Source of the DNA: Candidatus Woesearchaeota archaeon
GTDB lineage: Archaea > Nanobdellota > Nanobdellia > SCGC-AAA011-G17 > JACPNG01
DNA: 5,063 bases
Reading direction: 5' to 3'
Assembly (NCBI GenBank): GCA_018303705.1
Contig: JAGVXQ010000055.1
Coordinates: forward strand, 1 to 5,063
The notes below the pieces were generated by a model. The model ran no database searches, had not been told where the DNA came from, and saw only the letters and a list, made by a program, of their open reading frames with translations. Below are positions 1 through 5,060 of the stretch, piece by piece (the first letter of the stretch is position 1; each line of letters begins with the position of its first letter). A program made the position numbers and the translations under genes.

Positions 1-1353
1 AAGCAGTTCGTGCGCTTCCTTTAAGTCGTTGTGTGCCTCGCTGAATTGCTGTTTAGCCTTCTCAACAAGATCTTTTACCTTTGCATCTTCTTCATCGCTT
101 GAATCTCCATTGGCCTTTATTTCTCTTGCTTGCTTCAGCAGTTCTTTTGCATTGTCATATTTGTCCCTTGCAGAGCCTATCTTCCCGCTGAACTCGTCTA
201 TAAGGCTGTTGACTTCATCAGTTGAAGCGTTCTGCTCGCCCATTTGCTCAACAGCGCATTGCATCTTCCTTTCAAGGTTTTCAGACCTCTTTATTATCTC
301 ACCGACTCTTGCATTCACTATTCTAACGGCATATTCCATTGAATTGTACTTTATTCTCTTCCATGCATTGTTTATTGCCTTGGCAGCATCCTGGAGCTCT
401 TCTTTGCTTGTTGCCCCTGAAACCTTTGCCTTTGCATCTTCCAGCTCTTTTATGGCGTTGTCAATTTTCTCTGATATTTCCTTAACTTCTTCCTCGGTAA
501 GAGTGTCCGAAGATTCTGCTTTTGCCTTTATCTTGTTCAGGTGTTCTATTGCCAAATCAGCAGTCTTAAGCAAAAATTCTTTTCCTCTGCTCAATGCCTC
601 TTCATTCAATTTCTTGCATTCCTCAGTATCCTGGTCCTTGCAGGCCTTTAGTTTTTCTTTAACCTCATTAAAGGTTTCTTTCTTTTCTTTGTATAGTTCA
701 TTGTTTTCCTTGAACTTCTCTTTTGCTTTTTCAAAAGCATTCTTCCAGTCCTTTAGTTTTTCCTCTGCTATTATTCTTCTCTTAGCAAGGTTTTCTTCCT
801 TTACCTTGACAAGCTTCAATCTCTTGAGCTCTCCCTTTAGCTTCTCATCACTAAGCTTTGCCAATTCTTTCAGCCTTGCCCTGTCAAGCTGTACAAGTTT
901 CTCTAGGTCATCTTCGCTTAAAGAAGATCTATTTGCGTCTTTTAGTATTTCTATTCTCTCAGCTCTTATGTTGCCAAGCTTTTCCTGTATGTTACTTATC
1001 TTCTCTGCGCTTTTTATCAATCCTCTGCATCTTACATTGCAATCCTCTCCTTGGTTGCCCTTGCAAGCCATCATGCATCTGTTGTATTTGTCCTCAGTCT
1101 TGTCTTTCAGTATCTCTACCCTTTCCTTAATCTTAATTTTCCTTACATTCTTTGTATTATTCGTTTCATCAGAATCATCATCAGAATCGTCGTCTTCGTC
1201 AGAATCATCATCATTTGCATCATCAGAGTCATCATCTGACTCCATATTGCCTGAAGATGTTCCATTTCCACTGCCCTCATTTTCAGCGATGGCAACCGCA
1301 AAGTTGCTTGCCAAAAACATTAGCAACACAATAACCGCAATCAATTTTCTCAT
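1..1353 (-). CDS. Secreted Asp/Ser-rich coiled-coil protein (C-terminus beyond window)
   Basis: An uninterrupted frame of 451 codons starts at an ATG (1353-1351) and is still open at base 1, so the C-terminus is missing. Residues 1-23 are a signal peptide: MRK, a hydrophobic core, then a likely cut after AIA. Residues 39-63 are an acidic Asp/Ser tract. From about residue 70 onward the protein is rich in Lys, Glu, Leu and Ala with almost no proline, predicting long helices or coiled coil. Cysteines are paired: C93/C97 and C105/C109 form a twin CX3C hairpin, and C238 and C246 flank an eight-residue step; disulfides outside the membrane are plausible. Sequons at N30, N65, N141 and N375 would permit N-glycosylation. 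A GGAGG ribosome binding site fixes the start. Secreted helical proteins of this style recur in DPANN archaea, from my memory of such genomes, but I know no function. Secretion is well supported; an envelope or surface role is inference. Confidence 0.85.
   Translation of the reverse strand, partial: MRKLIAVIVLLMFLASNFAVAIAENEGSGNGTSSGNMESDDDSDDANDDDSDEDDDSDDDSDETNNTKNVRKIKIKERVEILKDKTEDKYNRCMMACKGNQGEDCNVRCRGLIKSAEKISNIQEKLGNIRAERIEILKDANRSSLSEDDLEKLVQLDRARLKELAKLSDEKLKGELKRLKLVKVKEENLAKRRIIAEEKLKDWKNAFEKAKEKFKENNELYKEKKETFNEVKEKLKACKDQDTEECKKLNEEALSRGKEFLLKTADLAIEHLNKIKAKAESSDTLTEEEVKEISEKIDNAIKELEDAKAKVSGATSKEELQDAAKAINNAWKRIKYNSMEYAVRIVNARVGEIIKRSENLERKMQCAVEQMGEQNASTDEVNSLIDEFSGKIGSARDKYDNAKELLKQAREIKANGDSSDEEDAKVKDLVEKAKQQFSEAHNDLKEAHELL
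1165..1239 (-). repeat. Asp/Ser-coding short tandem repeat (GAT/TCT-rich)
   Basis: Repeated TCATCA/GAATCA-type words on the + strand encode residues 39-63 of the secreted protein, a run of Asp with regularly spaced Ser (pattern SDDDSDD). The tract lies between the signal peptide and the helical body and probably acts as a flexible, highly negative linker. Its low complexity makes it a candidate for length change by replication slippage. Confidence 0.75.
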
Positions 1354-1362
1354 TTTCTTAAG

Positions 1363-1367
1363 CCTCC
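1363..1367 (-). promoter_or_regulatory. Shine-Dalgarno GGAGG for the secreted coiled-coil gene
   Basis: The minus strand reads GGAGG followed by a 9-nt spacer and ATG at 1353. This is a strong match to the archaeal anti-SD and decides the start. It implies a transcript with a 5' leader, unlike the promoters in this window that sit close to their ATG. Confidence 0.8.
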
Positions 1368-1405
1368 AAATTTTGATTATAATTTTAAGTCCTAAAGCCA
1401 TCATT

Positions 1406-1430
1406 GTTTATAAGTATGCTTTTATAATGC
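1406..1430 (-). promoter_or_regulatory. Candidate TATA boxes for the secreted coiled-coil gene
   Basis: On the minus strand there are two TATA-like words, CTTATAAAC (1414-1406) and CATTATAAAAG (1429-1419). Either would place transcription start roughly 25 nt downstream, giving a leader of about 30-45 nt that includes the GGAGG site. I cannot tell which is used. The upstream word lies between two ATGCTT repeats, so a protein bound there could block TBP. Confidence 0.5.
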
Positions 1431-1468
1431 TTAAAATAAAACTTTACAATGCTTTATCATGCTTAAAG
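1416..1468. repeat. Four phased ATGCTT repeats in the divergent promoter region
   Basis: ATGCTT occurs at 1416, 1427, 1449 and 1459, giving steps of 11, 22 and 10 nt, so all copies face the same side of the helix. The array can also be read as a duplicated 20-21-nt unit (1416-1436 and 1449-1468), each holding ATGCTTT followed by ATGCTTAAA, with a 12-nt spacer. It overlaps a TATA candidate of the leftward gene and lies about 40 nt upstream of the TATA box of the rightward gene. An operator array is an inference from phasing and position. Confidence 0.55.
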
Positions 1469-1504
1469 GGAGCTGATTTGGCCTTGTTTTTCTCTTTAGT
1501 AACA

Positions 1505-1515
1505 TTTTTATATAA
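1505..1515 (+). promoter_or_regulatory. TATA box for the membrane winged-helix gene
   Basis: TTTTTATATAA is centred about 25 nt before the ATG at 1535. No Shine-Dalgarno site lies between. The spacing predicts a leaderless or nearly leaderless transcript covering this gene and the overlapping endonuclease III gene. Confidence 0.7.
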
Positions 1516-1534
1516 CTATACCCCAAAATAAGGC

Positions 1535-2212
1535 ATGTTTAAGCGTATACTGTTTATGTTGCTGCTAGCCATAAATATCGCTAGCGCAGCCACAATACAA
1601 GGCATAGTCTATGATCTTTCCCTGAATCCAGTGGATAAGAGTATAGTTGAGGTCAACTCAATACCTCAGCAAAGGTATGTGTCCCAAGATGGCAAGTACT
1701 CTTTGAGCCTGCCAAAGGGTTCATACATGATAACAGCAAAGTACAATGACAATCTTGCAGCAGAAAATATAACCATAGCAGATGATGGGATTTACAACCT
1801 TGACCTATTCTTGTTTCCTTTATTGGATGAAGACATAACAGAAGACATCAACATAGACATTCAGCCAGAAAAATCAAATTATCTTCCATACATGATTGCA
1901 TTTATAGCATTGATAGCGATATCATCCCTGGTATTGCTTCTCTATTATATAAGGAAAAAAAAGCATGCAAACACGCAAATTAATCCTGTGGAAAATGAAA
2001 GCCTTGTAGATGACAAGCAAAAGATACTTGATATCATCAAAAAGCAAGGCAATAGGACTACTCAAAAGGATATAAGAAAAGAAATTTCTCTTTCAGAGGC
2101 AAAGGTTTCATTGGTAATAGCAGAACTAGAGCATGAAAGCAAGGTTAAAAAGATTAAAAAAGGCCGTGGAAACATAATAATAATTGATGATTCAAACAAC
2201 AAAAGTCATTAA
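1535..2212 (+). CDS. Membrane-anchored protein: outer beta-sandwich domain, one TM helix, cytoplasmic winged helix
   Basis: The 225-residue protein has a signal peptide (about 1-18, cut near IASA). Residues 20-95 look like a carboxypeptidase-regulatory or Ig-like beta-sandwich, with the typical 'GxVYD...DGKYSLSLPKGSY' arrangement. A single membrane helix spans about 117-138 and is followed by RKKKH, which places the C-terminus inside the cell. Residues 157-219 form a winged helix: 'TTQKDIRKEISLSEAKVS' matches helix-turn-helix spacing, and the stretch rich in Lys and Gly followed by IIIID suggests the wing. This architecture is known among archaeal membrane-bound putative transcription regulators. 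A role in sensing an extracytoplasmic state and acting on DNA at the membrane is inferred. The nearby phased repeats are possible targets. The gene overlaps endonuclease III by 26 nt and has a leaderless-type promoter. Confidence 0.8.
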   Translation: MFKRILFMLLLAINIASAATIQGIVYDLSLNPVDKSIVEVNSIPQQRYVSQDGKYSLSLPKGSYMITAKYNDNLAAENITIADDGIYNLDLFLFPLLDEDITEDINIDIQPEKSNYLPYMIAFIALIAISSLVLLLYYIRKKKHANTQINPVENESLVDDKQKILDIIKKQGNRTTQKDIRKEISLSEAKVSLVIAELEHESKVKKIKKGRGNIIIIDDSNNKSH

Positions 2213-2831
2213 CATACTTAGGAAAACAAGATTCAACACTATCCCTTCTGCAAGCCTCTCTGAAATAAACACCACTTTCAAGGTTTTAATCTCATGCATC
2301 CTTAGTTTGAGGACAAAAGATTCAACAACAATAGCTGCATCACGAAGGCTGTTTCAAAAAGCAAGCAATCCTTACAAGATGTCAAAGCTAAATGCAAGAA
2401 CAATTTCAAAACTTATCTATCCGGTTGGATTCTACAGAACAAAAGCCAATAACATAAAAGATATCTGCGATGTCATAATAACAGATTACAAAGGCAATGT
2501 TCCTGATAGCATTAATAAGCTGATGAAGCTAAAGGGCGTTGGCCGCAAGACAGCATGCATAACAATGATGTATGGCTTCAAAAAGATAGAGTGCATACCT
2601 GTAGATACCCATGTACATAGGATAAGCAACAGGCTTGGATGGGTTAAAACAAAAAAACCTGAAGAAACCGAGCTTGCCTTGATGAAATTGTTAACCAATG
2701 ATTATTGGTTTGACCTTAACCGTTTGTTTGTTTCTTTCGGCCAGAACATCTGTGTGCCAATATCTCCATTTTGCAGCGTTTGCCCTGTAAACATGTATTG
2801 TAAGAAAGTCAATGTTGTTCATAGCAGGTAA
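2187..2831 (+). CDS. nth: Endonuclease III, DNA glycosylase/AP lyase with [4Fe-4S] cluster
   Basis: Base-excision repair enzyme that removes oxidised pyrimidines and nicks the abasic strand. At 214 residues it matches the usual family length (about 211 in E. coli). The helix-hairpin-helix motif is LKGVGRKTA with catalytic Lys at 121; the catalytic Asp is D140 in PVDTHVHR. The cluster loop has C189, C196, C199 and C205, the canonical CX6CX2CX5C pattern. The segment ILSLRTKD (38-45) resembles archaeal members. All key residues are intact, so activity is expected. I chose ATG 2187 over the TTG three bases earlier. It has no clear ribosome binding site and begins 26 nt inside the membrane winged-helix gene, so it is probably translated by coupling. 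Its 3' end faces an opposing gene 3 nt away. Confidence 0.95.
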   Translation: MIQTTKVINILRKTRFNTIPSASLSEINTTFKVLISCILSLRTKDSTTIAASRRLFQKASNPYKMSKLNARTISKLIYPVGFYRTKANNIKDICDVIITDYKGNVPDSINKLMKLKGVGRKTACITMMYGFKKIECIPVDTHVHRISNRLGWVKTKKPEETELALMKLLTNDYWFDLNRLFVSFGQNICVPISPFCSVCPVNMYCKKVNVVHSR

Positions 2832-2834
2832 ATT

Positions 2835-3296
2835 CTATTTTACTGCATCCATGTATTCCCTTACCCTTTCCCTTATGTTGTCAAGGTAAATCCTCTCTAT
2901 CTTTTCCCTGAATATGTTGTCAAGCGTGTCAAACTCATTTATCCTGTACTGGTTTGCTATGCATTCTATGATGAAAATGTCCTTGAGCCTCTTCAGCTGC
3001 CTTCTTATGTTTGATGATGCTATTCCCTTCAAGGGCAGGCTTTCCTTTTTTCTGAATTCTATTACCCTACTGACAACCTCTTCGGATGACACGAATTCCT
3101 TTTTGTTTCTTGCATCAAGAAGCACAGTTAAAACGTCAACTATTACATCCCTTGAATCCCCTGGTTGAAGCAAGCCAAGAGACAAGCACAGCTTTTTTAT
3201 CAGGTTTCTTCTCTCAAGGTCATATGGTTTCTCGTATCTTCTCAGTGTTATCTCGCTCAAAGGGGAATCTTTTGAAACAGTTTTCTTTTTTGGCAT
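2835..3296 (-). CDS. Uncharacterised helical protein with probable winged helix-turn-helix
   Basis: The 153-residue soluble protein has a basic, charged N-terminus and no signal peptide or membrane helix. Residues 19-63 are helical and include the striking segment 'LSLGLLQPGDSRD' (38-50), which looks like a conserved family signature, although I cannot name the family. Residues 69-121 could be a winged helix: a helix around 71-84, a likely recognition helix around 93-107 with several Arg and Lys, then a beta-like stretch (108-119). The C-terminus (122-150) is an amphipathic helix that could dimerise. DNA or RNA binding is inferred from this pattern only. It has its own TATA promoter, so it is probably transcribed separately from the Dph2-like gene 82 nt upstream. 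It converges on endonuclease III. Confidence 0.7.
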   Translation of the reverse strand: MPKKKTVSKDSPLSEITLRRYEKPYDLERRNLIKKLCLSLGLLQPGDSRDVIVDVLTVLLDARNKKEFVSSEEVVSRVIEFRKKESLPLKGIASSNIRRQLKRLKDIFIIECIANQYRINEFDTLDNIFREKIERIYLDNIRERVREYMDAVK

Positions 3297-3316
3297 GTGA
3301 ATATTATTGCATAAAT

Positions 3317-3330
3317 CATTTATATTTTTA
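3317..3330 (-). promoter_or_regulatory. TATA box for the 153-residue helix-turn-helix-like gene
   Basis: The minus strand reads TAAAAATATAAATG, centred about 27 nt before the ATG at 3296, with no Shine-Dalgarno site between. A leaderless transcript is predicted, separating this gene from the operon upstream. Confidence 0.65.
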
Positions 3331-3370
3331 TCTGTTGCATGCGATTTTTAAATTTGATGTTTTATTCTTT

Positions 3371-3376
3371 AAAAAA
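3371..3376 (-). terminator. Oligo-T terminator after the Dph2-like gene
   Basis: Two bases after the TAA stop (3379) the minus strand carries six T residues without a preceding hairpin, which is the usual archaeal terminator form. It would end the three-gene operon before the next promoter at about 3323. The run is short, so read-through is possible. Confidence 0.45.
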
Positions 3377-3378
3377 TT

Positions 3379-4026
3379 TTAATTGCTATTCACTTTGATG
3401 GCATCTTCAAAATTCACAATGCCATCATAATCACCAGCCAGTCTCGGGCATGCCATGTTGACCCATGTTTTTATCCAGTTAAAATCATCTAGGTCCTCTC
3501 TCCTTAGAGTGTCAAAAATGAATACATAAAATTTCTTTTTGGGGAATTTTCTTTTTAATTTCTCTGCCAGTGCCAGTTTATCATTTATATTGCTGTACTT
3601 GCCTGGAGTGTATTGTCCTTTTTTCAATGTGACAAGCAGCCCTACATTGTCTGCATTCAGGAATTTAAGCATTGCTACCTTTTTTCTATTCCTGTATTCC
3701 ATTATTTCCTTGCTTTTAATTTTGGAAAATTCTCCTGATGAAGGGTTTAAGGAATAAACATCCTTGTCTGTGCTTAAAGCCAATCCTATTGCATGAAATT
3801 TCCCTGTGCCAACATACAGGTAAGAATCGGCCTTTTTTGCAATCCTTGCAGCATTCCTGGTATCGCACCCAAGTATCTGCCCGCCGAATATGAAGTTGCC
3901 ATTGCAAAGTTTCTTTACACTGTCAACATATTGTATTGTTGCCACAACCCCTACTTTTCCAGGAATATTTATATTGTCAAAATTTATTGCTGTTTTCAGC
4001 TTTGCTGGTATAAACATTAATTTCAT
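3379..4026 (-). CDS. dph2: Dph2-like diphthamide synthase homologue lacking the N-terminal domain
   Basis: Dph2 transfers the 3-amino-3-carboxypropyl group of S-adenosylmethionine to a histidine of elongation factor 2 by [4Fe-4S] radical chemistry, the first step of diphthamide synthesis. Recognisable landmarks are 'GGQILGC' with C54 (domain 2 cysteine), 'YVGTGKFHAIGLALSTDKDVYSLNP' type residues around 70-94 (key words VGTGKFH, LALST), 'VTLKKGQ' (132-138) and 'NMACPRLAGDY' with C193 (domain 3 cysteine). Full archaeal Dph2 is about 320-340 residues; this one has 215. MKLMFIPAKLK aligns with the start of domain 2, so the first domain of about 100 residues, with its cluster cysteine, is absent. 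An in-frame TGA 12 nt upstream and the adjoining intact ZPR1 gene rule out a hidden extension. A weak GTGAT ribosome site lies 8 nt ahead. It is the third gene of the operon. The homology is secure; catalytic competence is uncertain. Confidence 0.88.
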   Translation of the reverse strand: MKLMFIPAKLKTAINFDNINIPGKVGVVATIQYVDSVKKLCNGNFIFGGQILGCDTRNAARIAKKADSYLYVGTGKFHAIGLALSTDKDVYSLNPSSGEFSKIKSKEIMEYRNRKKVAMLKFLNADNVGLLVTLKKGQYTPGKYSNINDKLALAEKLKRKFPKKKFYVFIFDTLRREDLDDFNWIKTWVNMACPRLAGDYDGIVNFEDAIKVNSN

Positions 4027-4045
4027 GGCAAAAAATCACAGAAAT

Positions 4046-4561
4046 TCATAGTTTTGTCATAGTTGCTTTTTCTGATATTACTGCTGAGTTTCCAGATGGA
4101 TCTTCTATTATCATCTTCAATGGCATCTCTCCAAGCTCAACCTTCCACAACCTTTTAAGCAGCTTCTTTGCATTATCCCTTGTTTCATCATCATCTGCCG
4201 CATCCCTTTCGTCCTCTATAACTTTCTTGAACCTGTATATCACTCCCTCTACATTTGAAACATATCCCTCTGATCCAGTGCCAGGAGTTACACTCATCTT
4301 CAGCTGGGGAAATTTTATAGTTGCCTCTGATGACTTGACAACCCTGACTTGCATGTCCTTAGCATTGTTTATCTCGAATGTTATCTTGCATGGCTCTTTT
4401 CTGTCAGCAGATTCCACATCAGCCTTCTTGTAATTGCAGTTTGAGCATGCCATCGAAAAAATGTAAACTTTGCCAAAATAAGGAATGTCCTGCTCATCCT
4501 CTGCCAATGTCAATGTTCTCTTCTTGCAGAAAGGGCATTTTTCGTTTTCTATTTTTTCCAT
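4046..4561 (-). CDS. zpr1: ZPR1-type zinc-finger protein
   Basis: A single ZPR1 module of 171 residues, near the usual archaeal size (eukaryotic ZPR1 has two modules in tandem). The C4 zinc finger uses C9-X2-C12 and C39-X2-C42, with 'IPYFGKVYIFSMACSNC' between and around the second pair. The body, including 'PQLKMSVTPGTGSEGYVSNVEG' features around 84-105 (key residues TPGTGSEGY), is the characteristic ZPR1 core. Eukaryotic ZPR1 binds translation elongation factor 1A and helps it fold; a similar role for archaeal EF-1A is inference from homology. The start is supported by a GAGG site 9 nt upstream. Only 1 nt separates it from the preceding stop, and 19 nt from the Dph2-like gene, so the three genes are surely co-transcribed. 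Confidence 0.93.
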   Translation of the reverse strand: MEKIENEKCPFCKKRTLTLAEDEQDIPYFGKVYIFSMACSNCNYKKADVESADRKEPCKITFEINNAKDMQVRVVKSSEATIKFPQLKMSVTPGTGSEGYVSNVEGVIYRFKKVIEDERDAADDDETRDNAKKLLKRLWKVELGEMPLKMIIEDPSGNSAVISEKATMTKL

Positions 4562-4562
4562 C

Positions 4563-4922
4563 TTATATTTCCTCTATTCCATCCTTTGTAGCTGCCACAA
4601 GCCTTATGCCGAATCCAAGCTTGAGCAATGCTGCTATCATAGCCATGTGCTCCTTTCCCTCTCCAGATACAATGTTCAGGGCAACATCACCAAGGTCATT
4701 TATCTTCTCTTTCAGCTCATTATAAATCCTGTCCCTTATGTCCTTTATTCCAGACATTTGGTCAACTATAACATATTCAACAGCCTTCTCTGGCTTGTAG
4801 TTTTCTTTTCCAAATTCATTGCTTACTAATATTATCTTGTCCCAGCTTTCGTTCTTTATTACCTGGCTTACGTGGCCCCAAGTCCCCTTACCTGTGGACA
4901 AGCTTGCTACTAGAATGTTCAT
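4563..4922 (-). CDS. Small Rossmann-like protein resembling a stand-alone CARF domain
   Basis: The 119-residue cytoplasmic protein alternates beta strands and helices. Strand 1 (NILVASL) is followed by a polar Gly-rich loop STGKGTWGHV (9-18), strand 2 is KIILVSN (29-35), strand 3 is EYVIVD (49-54), and strand 4 ends in 'NIVSGEGKEHMAM' (83-95), followed by a helix ALLKLGFG and strand IRLVAAT. The loop after strand 1 and the N-x-x-S/T-G-x-x-K-x-x-M pattern resemble CARF nucleotide-sensing domains of the Csx1/Csm6 or APE2256 type, but no HEPN or other effector domain is attached and there is no CRISPR array in view. The resemblance is by eye and needs a profile or structure search. I chose ATG 4922 over TTG 4928 because the TATA box sits 26 nt before the ATG. 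It is the first gene of the operon with ZPR1 and Dph2-like. Confidence 0.7.
   Translation of the reverse strand: MNILVASLSTGKGTWGHVSQVIKNESWDKIILVSNEFGKENYKPEKAVEYVIVDQMSGIKDIRDRIYNELKEKINDLGDVALNIVSGEGKEHMAMIAALLKLGFGIRLVAATKDGIEEI
4571..4574 (-). promoter_or_regulatory. Shine-Dalgarno GAGG for ZPR1
   Basis: GAGG on the minus strand lies 9 nt before the ZPR1 ATG and inside the last codons of the preceding gene. The spacing equals that of the GGAGG site at 1363-1367, supporting both as real sites for genes translated away from the transcript 5' end. Confidence 0.6.
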
Positions 4923-4943
4923 GCACAAACATTAGTAAGAAAC

Positions 4944-4951
4944 ATTTATAA
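4944..4951 (-). promoter_or_regulatory. TATA box for the Rossmann/ZPR1/Dph2-like operon
   Basis: The minus strand reads TTATAAAT centred 26 nt before ATG 4922, preceded by a purine-rich stretch containing nine A residues (4967-4959) that could serve as BRE and a bent upstream element. It predicts leaderless transcription starting at or next to the ATG. Confidence 0.7.
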
Positions 4952-5030
4952 CTCTTTCTTTTTTTTTGAATATTTATTTGATGTTCTCATTAGATCAGCA
5001 TGTTTCTTGCAAATTTTTGAAGCAAAAAAG

Positions 5031-5037
5031 ATTTAAA
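5031..5037 (+). promoter_or_regulatory. TATA-like box for a rightward gene at the window edge
   Basis: ATTTAAA after an A-rich stretch (5023-5029) is centred about 27 nt before the ATG that ends the window. The geometry copies that of the other TATA/ATG pairs here. Confidence 0.5.
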
Positions 5038-5060
5038 CGAGCCCTTTTCTAAATAACAAC

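Noticed and set aside
29..1531. A 500-codon open frame on the + strand, rich in Ser, Phe and Leu
   Set aside because: It is the antisense shadow of the secreted coiled-coil gene: Lys/Glu-rich codons read backwards give Phe/Leu/Ser. The minus frame has a signal peptide, a Shine-Dalgarno site and coherent helical composition, while the + frame runs through the promoter region to 1531 and has no recognisable domain.
2184..2186. TTG as start of endonuclease III
   Set aside because: An ATG follows directly at 2187, and nothing such as a ribosome site favours the TTG.
4027..4561. Possibility that the missing Dph2 domain 1 lies upstream in another frame after a frameshift
   Set aside because: The stretch is filled by an intact ZPR1 gene, and the 19-nt gap holds an in-frame stop, so no remnant of domain 1 is present.
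4378..4829. Two + strand open frames of about 115 codons overlapping ZPR1 and the Rossmann-like gene
   Set aside because: Both lie antisense to well-supported, recognisable proteins and show no promoter, ribosome site or domain of their own.
4563..4922. Calling the Rossmann-like gene a CRISPR-associated protein
   Set aside because: There is no repeat-spacer array, cas gene or effector domain in the window; only a visual resemblance to CARF motifs supports it.
4959..4967. Nine T on the + strand as a terminator
   Set aside because: No + strand gene ends before it. On the minus strand it is an A tract just upstream of the operon TATA box, which fits a promoter element better.
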